Shown in pieces: positions 33,397-43,765 of a stretch of DNA of 43,765 nt. Made by a program: the position numbers and the translations under genes. The stretch lies in contig FN649735.1 in the NCBI GenBank assembly GCA_000310025.1, positions 811,338 through 855,102 of the forward strand, written 5' to 3'. Position 1 is the stretch's first letter, and each line of letters begins with the position of its first letter. The stretch is from Ectocarpus siliculosus (taxonomy: Eukaryota; Sar; Phaeophyceae; Ectocarpales; Ectocarpaceae). The notes under the pieces are model-generated. The model had not been told where the DNA came from and did no database searches. It saw only the letters and a list, made by a program, of their open reading frames with translations.

Positions 33397-34220
33397 TCAA
33401 ATACATACCAGCAATATGCCATAGGCGGTTGATGTGTATGATACATTGGCGTTCATGAGTGTGATAAGCACGGCATCCTCAAAAACGATATAAACCACAT
33501 CCCTCAACATTGTGGACACTATACAACATTCCCACACAATCCAGTCCAACGTGTCGCATTTTTCCTCTTTGACATCCACGCTGAAGATAGGCTTACTGCT
33601 TACTAGGACACCGTACTGTTCATAGGTGCTCCTTTCACCGGCCCCGCAGAGCATCCCCAACCACCCGGGCGGCATCCCTCTCGTCGAAGTATACTTGATA
33701 GGCATGTGAAGCCCACGACACCGACCGAGTCCTTTGTTTCTTCCGAGGCTCCTGTCCCTGGGCCGTTATACTCGTATTTGCGTGACCTCGTGGGAGGTAC
33801 GGGACCGTCAATAGCAATGTCTGTCACACGAGTAGCAAAGCATTTCCGCCCTCTTTTAAGAGCAGTCAACAAAATCCGTCTGTCTTCCTCATCATCATCC
33901 GTGTTCGCTATGTTTCCCCCCTCATCAGAAGGTGCCAGCATCTTCGGATGTAGTGGCATGTGGTTGAAGGTGACGGTAAAGGTCGTGGTGTCGTGCTGCG
34001 GGTTTCCGTCATAATGTTTCCGAATGACTCTGCCTTCTACGGTCGTCATGGTTCGGGTGTACGAGGTGTCGGTGATGGAATCCATGCGTTGGCACCGGAC
34101 ACAGAAATAATGGATCGGCAGGGAAGTATGGTAACGACACAGGTGTGGTGATGAGAATATGCCACCCATGGCCGAGGCAAGTAATGGAAGATCGTAATGC
34201 AGCACCCAGTGTAACGACAT
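33397..34220 (-). pseudogene. Extra ORF upstream of gag, broken by frameshifts
   Basis: Three overlapping minus-strand frames (34220-33603, 33817-33635, 33705-33397) read as one protein with two frame switches. Protein-like stretches include TTFTVTFNHMPLHPKML, an acidic NTDDDEEDRR, a basic LKRGRKCFATRVTD, YFDERDAARVVGDALRG, and a hydrophobic C-terminal part (STMLRDVVYIVFEDAV). It lies inside the element leader in the sense direction, about 500 bp before gag. I recognise no domain. It may be an extra element gene or a captured host exon. Confidence 0.4.
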
Positions 34221-34720
34221 AGTGGTACTATTTAGGTATACATTTTAATATCGTCCTGGATAATAACAGTCGACTGGTAGCTCTCACTACTCGCTCTATT
34301 ATGCAGTAGTCGACGTTTTAGAATGTGCTACACAACACACTAATGTGCTGTCATCACGATCGATCCATCCCCTGTTCGGACATCTGCAAAATATGTCCCA
34401 AGAACCACGCATAATTACAACAGAAGGTGTTGAAACGGCATCAAAGACACGGTTGGTTGAAGATACCGCGTTGGTGGAAAATTATGCCACCTGTGGCCGA
34501 GACAAGTCATAGAAGATCGTAGTGCAGCACCCAGTGTAACGACACAGCAGTAATATGCTACTTTTTATCATCCTCCTGGTCAAGAACAGTCAACTTTTTA
34601 GCTCTTTCACTCTATTATACAGTAGTAGCAGTCGACCTGTTTAGAATATGCTACACAACACACTAAGGTGCTGTAATCACGATCGGTCCATCCCCTGTTC
34701 GGACATTAGCGTAATATTTT
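34158..34720. repeat. Diverged tandem repeat, unit about 323 bp
   Basis: Blocks at about 34158-34395 and 34484-34715 share ordered matches, such as CAGCACCCAGTGTAACGACA, GCTACACAACACACTAA and CCATCCCCTGTTCGGACAT, with substitutions and small indels. They are noncoding and older than the gag duplication. Confidence 0.7.
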
Positions 34721-36226
34721 CCAAAGATTTCATGAAATACATGTCTTCCGATGGATGCCTAGTATATATATGCGAAAAACAACCCAACGATGAGCAGCAG
34801 CCTTAACTGGCGACCACGTCACTGTTTGTTGTCGATGCGACACGGTTAATTGACTCCGATTCATGGGGAAGATATGCGACAGACAGCCGTCGAGTGGTAG
34901 AAAGATACAACTATTGATGTTTATCGTAGCGCGTCAGTGCATTAGGTACCTTCATCACTACACAAGTATCTTTTCCGCTCTTCCTATACCATATACTTTA
35001 CACACAACAAGCACCATGGAAATTAATCTACATAATTATTTAGCATTCCACTATTATTATTATGATCGATCCATTTCCAGACGGTGTGTGTCAGCATATG
35101 ATTCCCCATGCATGGTTGAACGATAACAACAGCGTCGCGTCAATGTTGTTTTTGCATGATTGAGGAGAGTACCCATCAGCAGCATGGCCATATCTGCCAG
35201 ATGTAGCATAGCTCTCCGAGCGAATCACAGTCACATACCAAAGATTTCTGTAATTGCGGGTAAGGCACGTGAAAGACTGCTGCGTCAGCTGTACATCAGC
35301 TGCGGCCAGGGCGAGTGAAGCGGCTGCTGCATGACGATTTCAGAGAGGTACAGCGGAGAATTGCATGCATACAACGTGTGTGTGCGGAGATTTGATAAAC
35401 ACCAGCACAACCTTGCCAACCCTCGCACCGCATAGTGTCACGTGCATCAAAACCAGCACGCTGTAAATTGGTTAGGAACACACTCCAACCCACAAGAAAA
35501 TAGGGAAAACGTAGCACTGCCAATGACATAAACAGTGGGTTGGTGGCGTATCCACCCTCGGTATGCGGAGATAGCGGAAAAGGGCGGGGTAAAAAAAAAA
35601 AATGTACGAAATCTACGAACCGCTGTGGTAGAGCATCAATCAAGAGGTGATGACAACCAACTGGCATAACGGCGCGGGTATAGAACAGATTGCCTACAGG
35701 AACTCGCAGCCATATGGATGGATGAAAGCCTCTGCCGGTTGTACCAGGTGAAGAGCATGTGTGTATGGCGCAATGGCCCCGAAAAAACGTTGTGTCCAGA
35801 GCGCAATATGCGGTGCATTAGCATTTTGTGAGGAAAGTGCGTGTACAGCAGTCCATGTCATCTGGTGTGGTCCCCATCAGCACACCTGTCAGCTGATACG
35901 ATACCTTGTGACCATCACTCGGCAGCCAACAGCTGTTATACCTCCCTCCGTCCAGGACAAGCGCTGGTAGCCATGGTGCGTGCATGAGACAACTATCTCA
36001 TGTTGTGTGCAGAACTCAAGCAACCCAGCAGCACAGCAAAGTAAAGCACGACAATTCGCAATTTTTCTGACGTACACCCGGTGAGCAGTTTTACACTGGA
36101 ATAAAAGGTAGTGCCAGCTCTAAAAAAAAATCCATCATCTTGATTTTAGAACGGGAGTCAAAAAGATTTTTTTCTTGCATGAATCTGGTTGTAGATTCGA
36201 GTCCGCTGTGTTACGTTCTGAAAGAT
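34721..36226 (-). other. Noncoding leader of the retrotransposon
   Basis: No coding feature is supported. It lies between the 5' LTR region and the upstream ORF in the element's sense direction. Such a long leader (about 3.9 kb from LTR to gag) is unusual. Confidence 0.5.
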
Positions 36227-36933
36227 CGTAATCCCCCCCCCACGGGGAACGGTACCATGCACAGGGTGCAGCTCACCAGTAGTGTCTTCGATACCGATAT
36301 GAGGGGCCCCTGTCATCGAAGACTAGGTCTGTTGAAGTCATGTATCCGAGGTGATAAGTGATTGAATTTTGCACGATTGCGAGCGAGTCCAACCTCTGCT
36401 GTAAAAAAGATCGTCAGTTGAAGCAAGCAGCAACTGAATCAGAAGCAAACGCCCCTGCGTGTAAACAAAACTAAAGTAATCCCTACTCCTCCACCATGTC
36501 ACAGAGGTTATCACGCTATCGCTTAGGGTAGCTCACTCATGTGTTAGCGTAACAAGCACTGGCTAGGGTTCAATTAGTTCGTAATCCCCCCCCCCACGGG
36601 GAACGGTACCATGCACAGGGTGCAGCTCACCAGTAGTGTCTTCGATACCGATATGAGGGGCCCCTGTCATCGAAGACTAGGTCTGTTGAAGTCATGTATC
36701 CGAGGTGATAAGTGATTGAATTTTGCACAATTGCGAGCGAGTCCAACCTCTGCTGTAAAAAAGATCGTCAGTTGAAGCAAGCAGCAACTGAATCAGAAGC
36801 AAACGCCCCTGCGTGTAAACAAAACTAAAGTAATCCCTACTCCTCCACCATGTCACAGAGGTTATCACGCTATCGCTTAGGGTAGCTCACTCATGTGTTA
36901 GCGTAACAAGCACTGGCTAGGGTTCAATTAGTT
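36227..36933. repeat. Tandem duplication of 354 bp spanning primer site and LTR edge
   Basis: 36227-36579 and 36580-36933 are near-identical, differing in the length of a C run and a base or two. Each includes leader sequence, the primer-binding-like site and the first 83 bases of the LTR (plus-strand order). The duplicated LTR piece lies at 36497-36579. Confidence 0.9.
36839..36850 (-). promoter_or_regulatory. Primer-binding-like site next to the 5' LTR
   Basis: On the sense strand TGGTGGAGGAGT follows the LTR end directly. The TGG start matches the CCA end of a tRNA; the expected primer would end ACTCCTCCACCA. I cannot name the tRNA. A second copy sits at 36485-36496 in the tandem duplication. 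Confidence 0.6.
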
Positions 36934-37316
36934 TCTTCCATTTCATGGTCAGTTTCATCCATTTCATGGTCAGGTTCATGGTATCTTACCATTGGATTCA
37001 AGTTGGGGGCTAGCAAAAGGGATACCGTCCCTGTGGGTCTAGCCCTGTGGGTCTAATCAAGGTGGGATTAGCAAGGGGGGTCTACCTCATGCATTGACTC
37101 ACAACTGGTTGCTGCTTAGCGATGTGGGTCAAAGTTCCTCTTCCGAGATTGGCCGTGTTAACAGTGAGCGATCACCCAAAACACGTGTTGAGGCGGAGCT
37201 CTAGAGGGGCTCCGCCAATGATTCAGGTACACCCTAGGGTATACCCTAGCCCTCCTCAAACCATCGTGAAATGGAATGATTCTCAGTATTTAGCGCCCGT
37301 TCATGCTACCGTGACA
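36851..37316 (-). repeat. 5' LTR (right), 466 bp
   Basis: This matches 25469-25934 over its whole length, with one substitution seen (CCTAGGG here, CCTGGGG in the left copy). It begins TGTCAC and ends GTGACA, followed by TTCG. Confidence 0.9.
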
Positions 37317-37320
37317 TTCG
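37317..37320. repeat. Target-site duplication, right copy (TTCG)
   Basis: This is the same four bases as 25465-25468. Confidence 0.7.
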
Positions 37321-40300
37321 AATGTTACCTGCATAGTTGACAGACGCAACACAATTGTGGGGTTGCACCATACATCCATCTCTATGTCTCTGTAAGACGG
37401 TCAATCAAGATTGGAACCAGGGGGCAGAACCAGGAAGTTGATCCATCAGCTGAGAATTGGCGAAAAAAATGTCATGTCTATACCCTCAGGCGGAAGGAAG
37501 GGGCGAGAGGATCGGGATCGGATGGTTTTGGTATTGATGGTTTTGTGCTGTCATCCCGGGAACATTTTCACAAAAAATTAAGGCTCAACGCGTTGGAAAA
37601 GTATGCAAAACGGGGTAACAAATTGGCTCAACGGCCGCCGGTGCGATACTAAATCCTATACCGTAGGCAAATATATGCAGCAGTAGCCCGTGCTCAATCA
37701 TTTAGATTATGTGAGGCATTGGACCTAGCTGAAATACGTGTTTCGTACGAGCGGGCCAGCACATGTATTTTCTCCAAGCATCCATGACGTCGAAAGGAGA
37801 TGTTTTGTGTGGGATTCGTCGGGCCTCAACAACACTAACTCGGCTCTTAATCAATCATGTAGCGCAACTGTGGGGGTTTACCTGCGTTGTGACAGGCACC
37901 ATGCATTATAATGCATAATCGCTTTCAGATCATCGGTGGAATTCAGAGGCGTTTTTCCCATGTCCATGAAACAACCGGACATGTATGTCCTGACAAATCT
38001 CCGCTCGCGCACGCGCCGCGCGCGGAGATTTCCGCGTTTACCTGTCGTCACAATCTGCAGTATCTCCTTCTTCGCGACAACGGCTACCAGAATCACTTTC
38101 GCGAAGGACCGGCATGGAGAGTATCAAAGAATCCACAACTTGAGCTTGCGAGGGGCCAAGGGCCAGGAAGGTGGGCTCAAAGGCGTTGGCGTCTGGGTTT
38201 GCGTCCAGTACTACGAATCGTATCGCGACTCGTCTTGTCTTGGACTGAGTACAGCCCCGCTCAAAAAGGCTGTGGAATGCTTCCACTTGCAGCTAGTTTT
38301 ACTGAGCACGATGATTGCGTCGCGGCCATACCATCGAATAACAAAATGACCCCACTGCACGTTCCAAGACGAAAGATCGTCTGATAGAGTCTCTCGTTGC
38401 TCCATCAAGCCTCCTGTTGTATCACGAACACGAACAGCGCGTCATTGTAAAGCCCCTGTGCGACGTACTACGCCGTGACCCGTTTCAATCCGGCAGGTGA
38501 GAAACAAAATGTAAGCGATGACAAACAGCAGAGAGAGGCGCGCTGTTTGCTTTGTCAGCGACCACAGGCCCGCGGTGGCCGGTGTGTTTCATCCTAGCCA
38601 GTCTTCAGGTCGGGACACATTCTTTGACAAATGTATCGGCCTCGAACTCTATTCGGTCTTCGACAACAAACTATTATTTTATTTTCTTGGAGGTTTCACT
38701 CGGAAATTCATGCTGCTGAAAGAAGGGCTGTTTTAGATGGTTGAAACGTCGGAATAACGTGTAGACGGAGACGCGTCTTCTCGTCGAAAAGACACAGCAA
38801 GCTGTCGTTTTTTTTGCGAAATGGCAGGAATTGTATGTAGCTGGCATCATGTATTGGAAACCTGTGGTCACCAGAGGAAGAACCCCTGCCGTTCGGGGGG
38901 TGGAAAGCACGTACTAGCTGAAGCAAAATGTGTACGAGAACGAGACTGGAGGAGGGCGCTGGAACAGAGAGGGTAGAAGATATCCACCACATGCACTGCT
39001 GTTGTGTATGCATACATACTTACCCAACATAATATTGTAGCGCTGCAATTATTTCGACGACTCATGCTCCACAGCAGCATGTCGACCATGTACAGCAGTA
39101 TTGGCATTCCAGAGACTACAACTGTGTCGTCCACATAACAGGAGCTCATACAAAGCTTTTGACTATGCGTGCATTCCCCGCTGGATTCTCGTCTGGCTTG
39201 TAGCGGACGGTCCCAGATCAGAGCTATCTCGCGCCCTCACTTCGCCTGCTGCGGCGAAACCGGCACACCTTTGGCGATATTTTTAGTCAGGGTCGCACGG
39301 CCAAAGTGCTTCTCTAAAGCACCCAGAGGTTCTTTATCCCATAGACGTGTCAAAGGGACGTCCGAAACACGCCATAAGAGTATACAGTAGCGAGCGTTAC
39401 GGGTGGCAACAGCAGGAGCTCACACTTCGTGGTTCTTTGACTCGTATGTTCGATCCAGATCTCCGAATCTCCGAATCCCAGCTCCCAGATCGGAGATCGG
39501 CCGGAAGTTAGTCCGCGTTTTTGAGGTTGCGCCGCATATCTGGCATCAAAGCCAGGTGGACAGGTGTAGGCGTGTTGCCCAGCGAGGGTACAGCAAGAGA
39601 CAGGGACAGAGGACCAGGTAGCCAGGGAGTGTGCTGTAGAGACATGGCGGCTCCCTCGGTAACTGGTGTTCAGGTGGCACATCCTACACTACATAGTGAA
39701 TCGTTCCCCTGTGCCTCCGACACCTGTCCTTCGCAGGTGCGTTTCGTGAAGAATCAACCAACCGTTGCGGCTTCGCGGCCGGTTGGCTTTACCTCTCCTC
39801 TGTGTTACAATCACCGCTCAGAAGTCGCCACGTTCGCTGGGGGGTTCACTGCAGAGACCGAACGCGGGAGATGTCAGGTGAGCTTCTATCTGTAAGATGT
39901 GCAAAGTTATCGTCGATCTTGTAAGGGTATGTTCTGCCTTTGGATACGCGGTTGCCTGTCCAGTTGGCGGGTGAGCCGTACCAACACAACGTCCAGTGTT
40001 CTTGGCGTCAACAGAACCTCCACCAGTTTTCTCACCGTTGGTTCTACACTGCGCGTCTTGCCCGTGGGCCCTCTCTGTAGGTCTCTCCAGACGAGAGAGA
40101 CGGACATCACGGGATCCCGCACACGGCACAGAGAGCCTGGGAAGTTGCTTGAACTTGGGCTTTTAGACTACAACCGCTGATGTCTATGGCCGTCCTCCAA
40201 CATCTGTACATCTATTTTGATACAAACACGGAAGTCCAGTTTTCCTGCACGAGTCACTCAATCTTCACCACTGAAGTCGCTTCAGCACATTCCCGCTTAG

Positions 40301-41307
40301 AGTCCTCCCGCACGAAGAATGCCCTTCTGTGATACCGGCACAGTGTACAGTTTTTGGAATCATGCTCTCTTCTACCGCAGCGGTATGTCTTCACCCACAG
40401 CCGACCTTAAACACTTGCGCAGCGTTCCGTTGCTTCTTCATAGTGTGTTATCTGCATTCCGTGTATCGCACGGGTTGGGTGTACAGCAGTGTCGGGACCA
40501 CTGCAGCGTTGTTTGGTAGCAGCATATCCCGTTCGTCGCCACCACATGGCATGGGGAACATCTCTGCAATTTGGCCAGGATCCCGGCGAGACAATGTACA
40601 GCAGCAGCATATCAACCTACATAGTACCGTAGCATAAGACGGTTGGCTGACTTGCGAGTGCCAGGATTGAAGTCCGCACACCCTTGCTTTTGCCCCCCCT
40701 CTCATTGTCCCTGCTCGTCCCTCCACCCCCCCCCTGTTACCTCTTTCGCTCGCAAACTTCAGGAGGCCGGAGACGGGCACCGATCTGCCCCGGCTGAGAT
40801 GGCCACCTGCTTGAGGTGTGCCGCTCGACCTCGCTCGTCGCACTTTTTTTTGCCCTATGTTTGTCTTGTTCTTTCTACCCTTGGACGTGGCGAACACCAG
40901 TGTATGGTTGAAATGATGATTCGCTGATCCCGATGTATGAGGCCGCGGCGTGCTCAATTTCTGATAATACTGCACTGTAGAACACAAGAATGATGAAAGT
41001 TGTCGATACCTTCATGCGTTGCGAGGGCTACTGCCGGGCGGTTACCCTTCGCGAAGAAGATGTAATTGGCCATGCGGCTCGTTTGCAGCAAGCCAAAGAA
41101 GAAAAGCTGTGAGTTTGCTCCTCCTGCTGTGATATCCACTGCCCCTCAGCCTTTGTTTCTGGCCGTGCGGCTGAGCATGCTCAAGCTTTACCTTTTCCCC
41201 CCAACTCCCACCGCCGGCCGCGCTGCCCTCTCCTCCTTCCCCCCTTCCCTTGGCCGAATTTCCACACACTGGTTTTGTCGTCCCTTGCATGTTTCTCCTT
41301 TCTGCAG
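37321..41307. other. Right flank, about 4 kb without a supported gene
   Basis: Overlapping frames on both strands at 37880-38410 have protein-like patches but no consistent reading, and may be a decayed gene. Frames at 39350-40180 and 40320-40990 are on both strands and unremarkable; one minus-strand stretch near 40750-40900 ends at a possible donor (GTAACA). Nothing else stands out. Confidence 0.35.
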
Positions 41308-41479
41308 GGCGACTCTTGTTGTCGCAGTGCAAACCAAGCCTGGGAAGCTGCCCCAACATCCCGATTGACCTGGCCGACAACAGCACTCTGCGAACCATGC
41401 CGATCCTGATGAAGCTCGGGTTTTGCGACATGGTCGATGTTCTCGAAGTGTCCACGTCTCGATACCGAACAAAATTGGG
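41308..41479 (+). CDS. Candidate exon upstream of the kinase fragments
   Basis: A good acceptor (CCTTTCTGCAG ending 41307) opens a plus-strand frame of about 57 codons that reads like protein (CPNIPIDLADNSTLRTMP, then ILMKLGFCDMVDVLEV), ending near a possible donor at 41480. The minus strand is also open over a long stretch. It may belong to the kinase-like gene whose remnant lies at 42178; that link is inferred from strand and distance only. Confidence 0.35.
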
Positions 41480-42156
41480 TGGTTGTAGATGTTGGTGCAG
41501 TTGGGAAATCATTGTAGTCGCTACTGGATACTGGATATCATGCAGATTGAGTGCTCTCTGCTGTTTAGGTCGAACAGCAGCTACACCATGTTGTTGGTTA
41601 CTGTTTTGATTCGTTGCTGTTGGTAGTCGTGAGGATTGGCATGGACAAATATTGAGATGCACACCGTGGGCAACACCACGCTCTCGATCATCACTGAAAT
41701 ACCCCAGACATGATAGTGGACACATCGGGTACACGAAGATGTGAATGTGCGTGTTGTCCAATGAAATGTGATGAATCGTGGTTAGTAGCGTGAGGCCCAG
41801 AGGAAACAACGAGCTCTTGATGTTGAAAAACCTATTGAAAAATGTGCTTGGGCCGCCGTGCCCCCCCTTTCGTCCCCCCACCTCCTCGAAAGCCGTGAGT
41901 GGCTGTGTTTGTTCCAATTTTACTGTTTTTATGTTCAACCATTTGTTGTTCAGGATATGACTACAATGAGAAGCGCACTTACTCAGCGATAACTTTTTGG
42001 TCACACCTCTGCTTATACCGCATTACCACGGTGTATCTACCGCAAACTTTATTTCCCATGCGCGAATACCGTGCACGAATCAAACACCCCTCCAACCGTT
42101 CAGCCTCCTCTACCGGTCTGGTCTTCCTAATTTACCATTCGTGTGTGCATGGTCCT
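41480..42156. other. Unassigned stretch before the kinase palindrome
   Basis: It contains a plus-strand patch near 41787-41893 with coding-like composition but no clear exon borders. Confidence 0.3.
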
Positions 42157-42300
42157 CTACGATGCGGCCTGCGGCCTGTGCACGTCTATGGCAGCGGCAA
42201 GGTCCACCGCGACACCAAGCCGGCAGACATCATCGTGATGATGAACATTTAGATTGGCAGCGCGACAGTCAAGGTAGCCGACGTTGGGCTTACGTGCAGT
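42157..42300 (+). pseudogene. Protein kinase fragment, catalytic loop, plus-strand copy
   Basis: The frame reads VHVYGSGKVHRDTKPADIIV, the HRDxKPxN catalytic loop with Lys kept but the Asn replaced by Asp. A TAG follows after MMNI. In frame beyond it is ATVKVADVGLTC, the strand before DFG with DVG in place of DFG. The upstream match to the other copy (YDAAC) needs a one-base shift. No other kinase lobe is found nearby, so this is a relic. Confidence 0.65.
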
Positions 42301-42754
42301 GAGTGGTGATGCGCAATAGTAGACATTCGACACCATAAAGAGTTCAAGTTTAGGCAGCAGCAGCAAGTACCTCATCAATTACGCGCAATGGATGCCCAGA
42401 TGCCTCACGAAACATTGCAGAAACCCGGCTGCTGTCTCCATTGCTAGCCTAGTCGAAAGGCCTTGTTCCTACTCCCAGCTCCCCTAGCAATGGTCTGCAT
42501 CGACATGGCGAGTGAAACAAAGGTCACGCCCTTTGTTTCACACACCATGTCGACGCAGACCACCGCTACGGGGGGGTGGCGTTAGGAAGAAGGTTTGGGA
42601 CTAGGCTAGCAATGGAGACCACAGCCGTGTTTCTGCAAGGTTTCGTGCGTCGTCTGAGCATCGATTGCGTGTAGTTGATGAAGTACATGCTGCTGCGGCC
42701 AAACCTTGGACGCTTGATGGTGTCGAAAATACACTATTGGGCAACAGCACTCAC

Positions 42755-42899
42755 CGCACGTGAGGCCAGAGTCGGCCACGTTGCCCGTCACGCTGCGATC
42801 CTACCTGTCCAGCATGGCGACGATGTTCGCGGGCTTGATGTCTCCGTGGACGATGCCTTTGTCATGGACGTGCGCCAGGTCGCAGGCCGCATCGTAAGG
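42755..42899 (-). pseudogene. Protein kinase fragment, catalytic loop, minus-strand copy
   Basis: The frame reads YDAACDLAHVHDKGIVHGDI, then KPANIVAML: a good catalytic loop with HGD in place of HRD and the Lys and Asn kept. A TAG follows LDR. In frame after it comes DRSVTGNVADSGLTC, where DFG is DSG. The stop is at the same codon as in the plus-strand copy. A GTGAGT follows as in a donor. Confidence 0.7.
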
Positions 42900-43480
42900 G
42901 ATCCTGCGCAAACGAAGACCTGGAGGCTGAATGAACGCTGAGAGAATTACCGTAAACGTCGGAGTTTCCCCCCCCTAGTAGAGCGTTCCCCTCCCCCCAT
43001 TACCTTTTCGGCCTGGAAGCATGGTTTCGTTGATTTAGCCCCGGGGTAGATCGTTTTCGACCAAAACAAGTTCCCCCGGGTATTTCAATTTCCTCCCGGG
43101 GTACCAGTATTCCCACGAGTTCCCCGCGAGGGGGATGTACTTCTCTAATTTTCTGAGTCGATTTTGTTGCATCGCGGAGCACAAAAAGCATGATATGGGT
43201 CGGAAAATTCATTTGTTTGCAGATCTGCGCTTAGAGCGAGATTTAGGTGTGCCGTTTGTCACTGGAAGGCGGGCCCTTCCTCTTCTTGGAATCACTTGCG
43301 GGACGAGACAAACTCCCTCAGCTGCTGTCCTCCTTGCAGTCTTATTTCTCTTCGCCTTCGTTGCTCTTACGTTCCTCCTCCCTCTGCTCGTTGAACGCTT
43401 GCTCGTAAACCTTATCCAACTCAGTTTCGCCACTCTCTGTGTGTTTGGTGTGTGGACCATCATTATTTTGCACAACCCCC
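42900..43480. other. Unassigned region near the window end
   Basis: A minus-strand frame near 43342-43440 has a charged helix (LDKVYEQAFNEQREEERK) that could be a terminal exon, without further support. 43040-43130 is rich in CCCGG-type runs. Confidence 0.3.
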
Positions 43481-43765
43481 CGGGGGGGGGCTTCCCCTCG
43501 GGGTAGCGTTGGAACCCCCCCCCCCCCCCCAGGGGTTACAAATGTCTCTGGAAGTGAAAGCACCCCAAAAAAAATTAAGTCATACGTAGCTGTCCTCCCT
43601 ACCCCAGGAAATAAACCCATGATGCCCAAAACCCTTAGCAGGAGGGAGTTCACCCTTTATGGGACCCCCCAAAAACCCCACGGCGCTTCCCCCTTGGGGA
43701 AGTGAAAACCCGGGCCGGGGAAAACCCCGGGGGCCCCCTCCCGGTTTTGTAGGGGTTCGAGGTCA
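43481..43765. other. Low-quality, homopolymer-rich window end
   Basis: Long C, G and A runs (for example a C run of 16 or more near 43516-43531) resemble the opposite end. It is probably error-prone contig end sequence. Confidence 0.6.

Larger units (their letters stand above)
25469..37316 (-). mobile_element. Ty3/Gypsy-type LTR retrotransposon carrying a DNA methyltransferase-like domain
   Basis: The element is read on the minus strand. It is bounded by two 466-bp direct repeats starting TGTCAC and ending GTGACA, and flanked by TTCG. A primer-binding-like site abuts the right (5') LTR and a G run abuts the left (3') LTR. Domain order in the sense direction: long leader with an extra broken ORF, Pro/Gln/Gly-rich gag, protease remnant, reverse transcriptase remnant, RNase H, cytosine-5 methyltransferase-like domain, integrase with HHCC and DD35E, Tudor-like C-terminus. 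Protease-RNase H-integrase order and the integrase motifs mark Ty3/Gypsy. Internal deletions, frameshifts and in-frame stops show this copy cannot make all its proteins. The LTRs differ at one seen position (25853 region, G versus A), so the insertion looks recent. Confidence 0.9.
42157..42899. repeat. Imperfect palindrome (inverted repeat) of about 740 bp
   Basis: The left arm (42157-42490) and the reverse complement of the right arm (42563-42899) match along their length with many substitutions. The centre is a tight hairpin: 42491-42523 against 42530-42562 with a six-base loop at 42524-42529, including a perfect 12-base stem (GTGAAACAAAGG). Confidence 0.85.

Noticed and set aside
36180-36220. 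Possible tRNA T-arm (ATTCGAGTCC)
   Set aside because: No matching acceptor stem, D-arm or anticodon arm could be placed around it.
41042-42004. Minus-strand open frame of 320 codons
   Set aside because: Composition is not protein-like, there is no family resemblance, and it overlaps a better plus-strand exon with a good acceptor.
42791-42806. A 12-base GT...AG intron that would remove the TAG in the minus-strand kinase fragment
   Set aside because: It is far too short to be spliced, and the other copy has the stop without the same bounds; a shared in-frame stop is simpler.

Overview
This is a nuclear eukaryotic sequence: split genes with GT-AG introns, no operons, no Shine-Dalgarno-type starts, and an 11.8 kb LTR retrotransposon. 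The extracellular-type LRR gene, the intron density and the CAG/CTG-rich introns suggest a stramenopile, most likely a brown alga. That assignment is an inference from style, not from a marker gene. Both window ends (about 1-240 and 43480-43765) are homopolymer-rich and look like poor-quality contig ends.

Layout. 1-5340 is mostly unassigned, with a candidate plus-strand terminal exon and a Gly/His-rich minus-strand exon. 5344-8555 is a plus-strand plant-type LRR gene in at least four exons, with an unusual disordered NPF-bearing segment inside its N-terminal cap. 9087-12602 is a plus-strand gene of about eight exons for an XK-related (scramblase-family) membrane protein. On the minus strand are three gene models: 15556-13487 (four exons, a clean 365-residue protein of unknown function), 17801-16687 (three exons, unknown, possibly part of the next gene), and 20148-17978 (five exons, an SDS22-type LRR protein arranged like LRRC72). 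20700-25468 is gene-poor.

The main discovery is at 25469-37316: a complete-ended Ty3/Gypsy-type element on the minus strand. It has 466-bp TG...CA LTRs that differ at one seen position, a 4-bp target duplication, a primer-binding site abutting the LTR and a G-rich polypurine tract. Between RNase H and integrase it carries a cytosine-5 DNA methyltransferase-like domain, and a Tudor-like domain follows the integrase. The copy is defective: protease N-terminus, most of reverse transcriptase and part of integrase are deleted, gag is frameshifted, and integrase carries in-frame stops. Near-identical LTRs with a wrecked interior suggest recent mobilisation in trans.

The right flank, 37317-43765, is gene-poor. 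It contains an imperfect 0.74-kb palindrome whose arms are two degenerate protein-kinase catalytic-loop fragments in inverted orientation. Both carry a stop codon at the same place.
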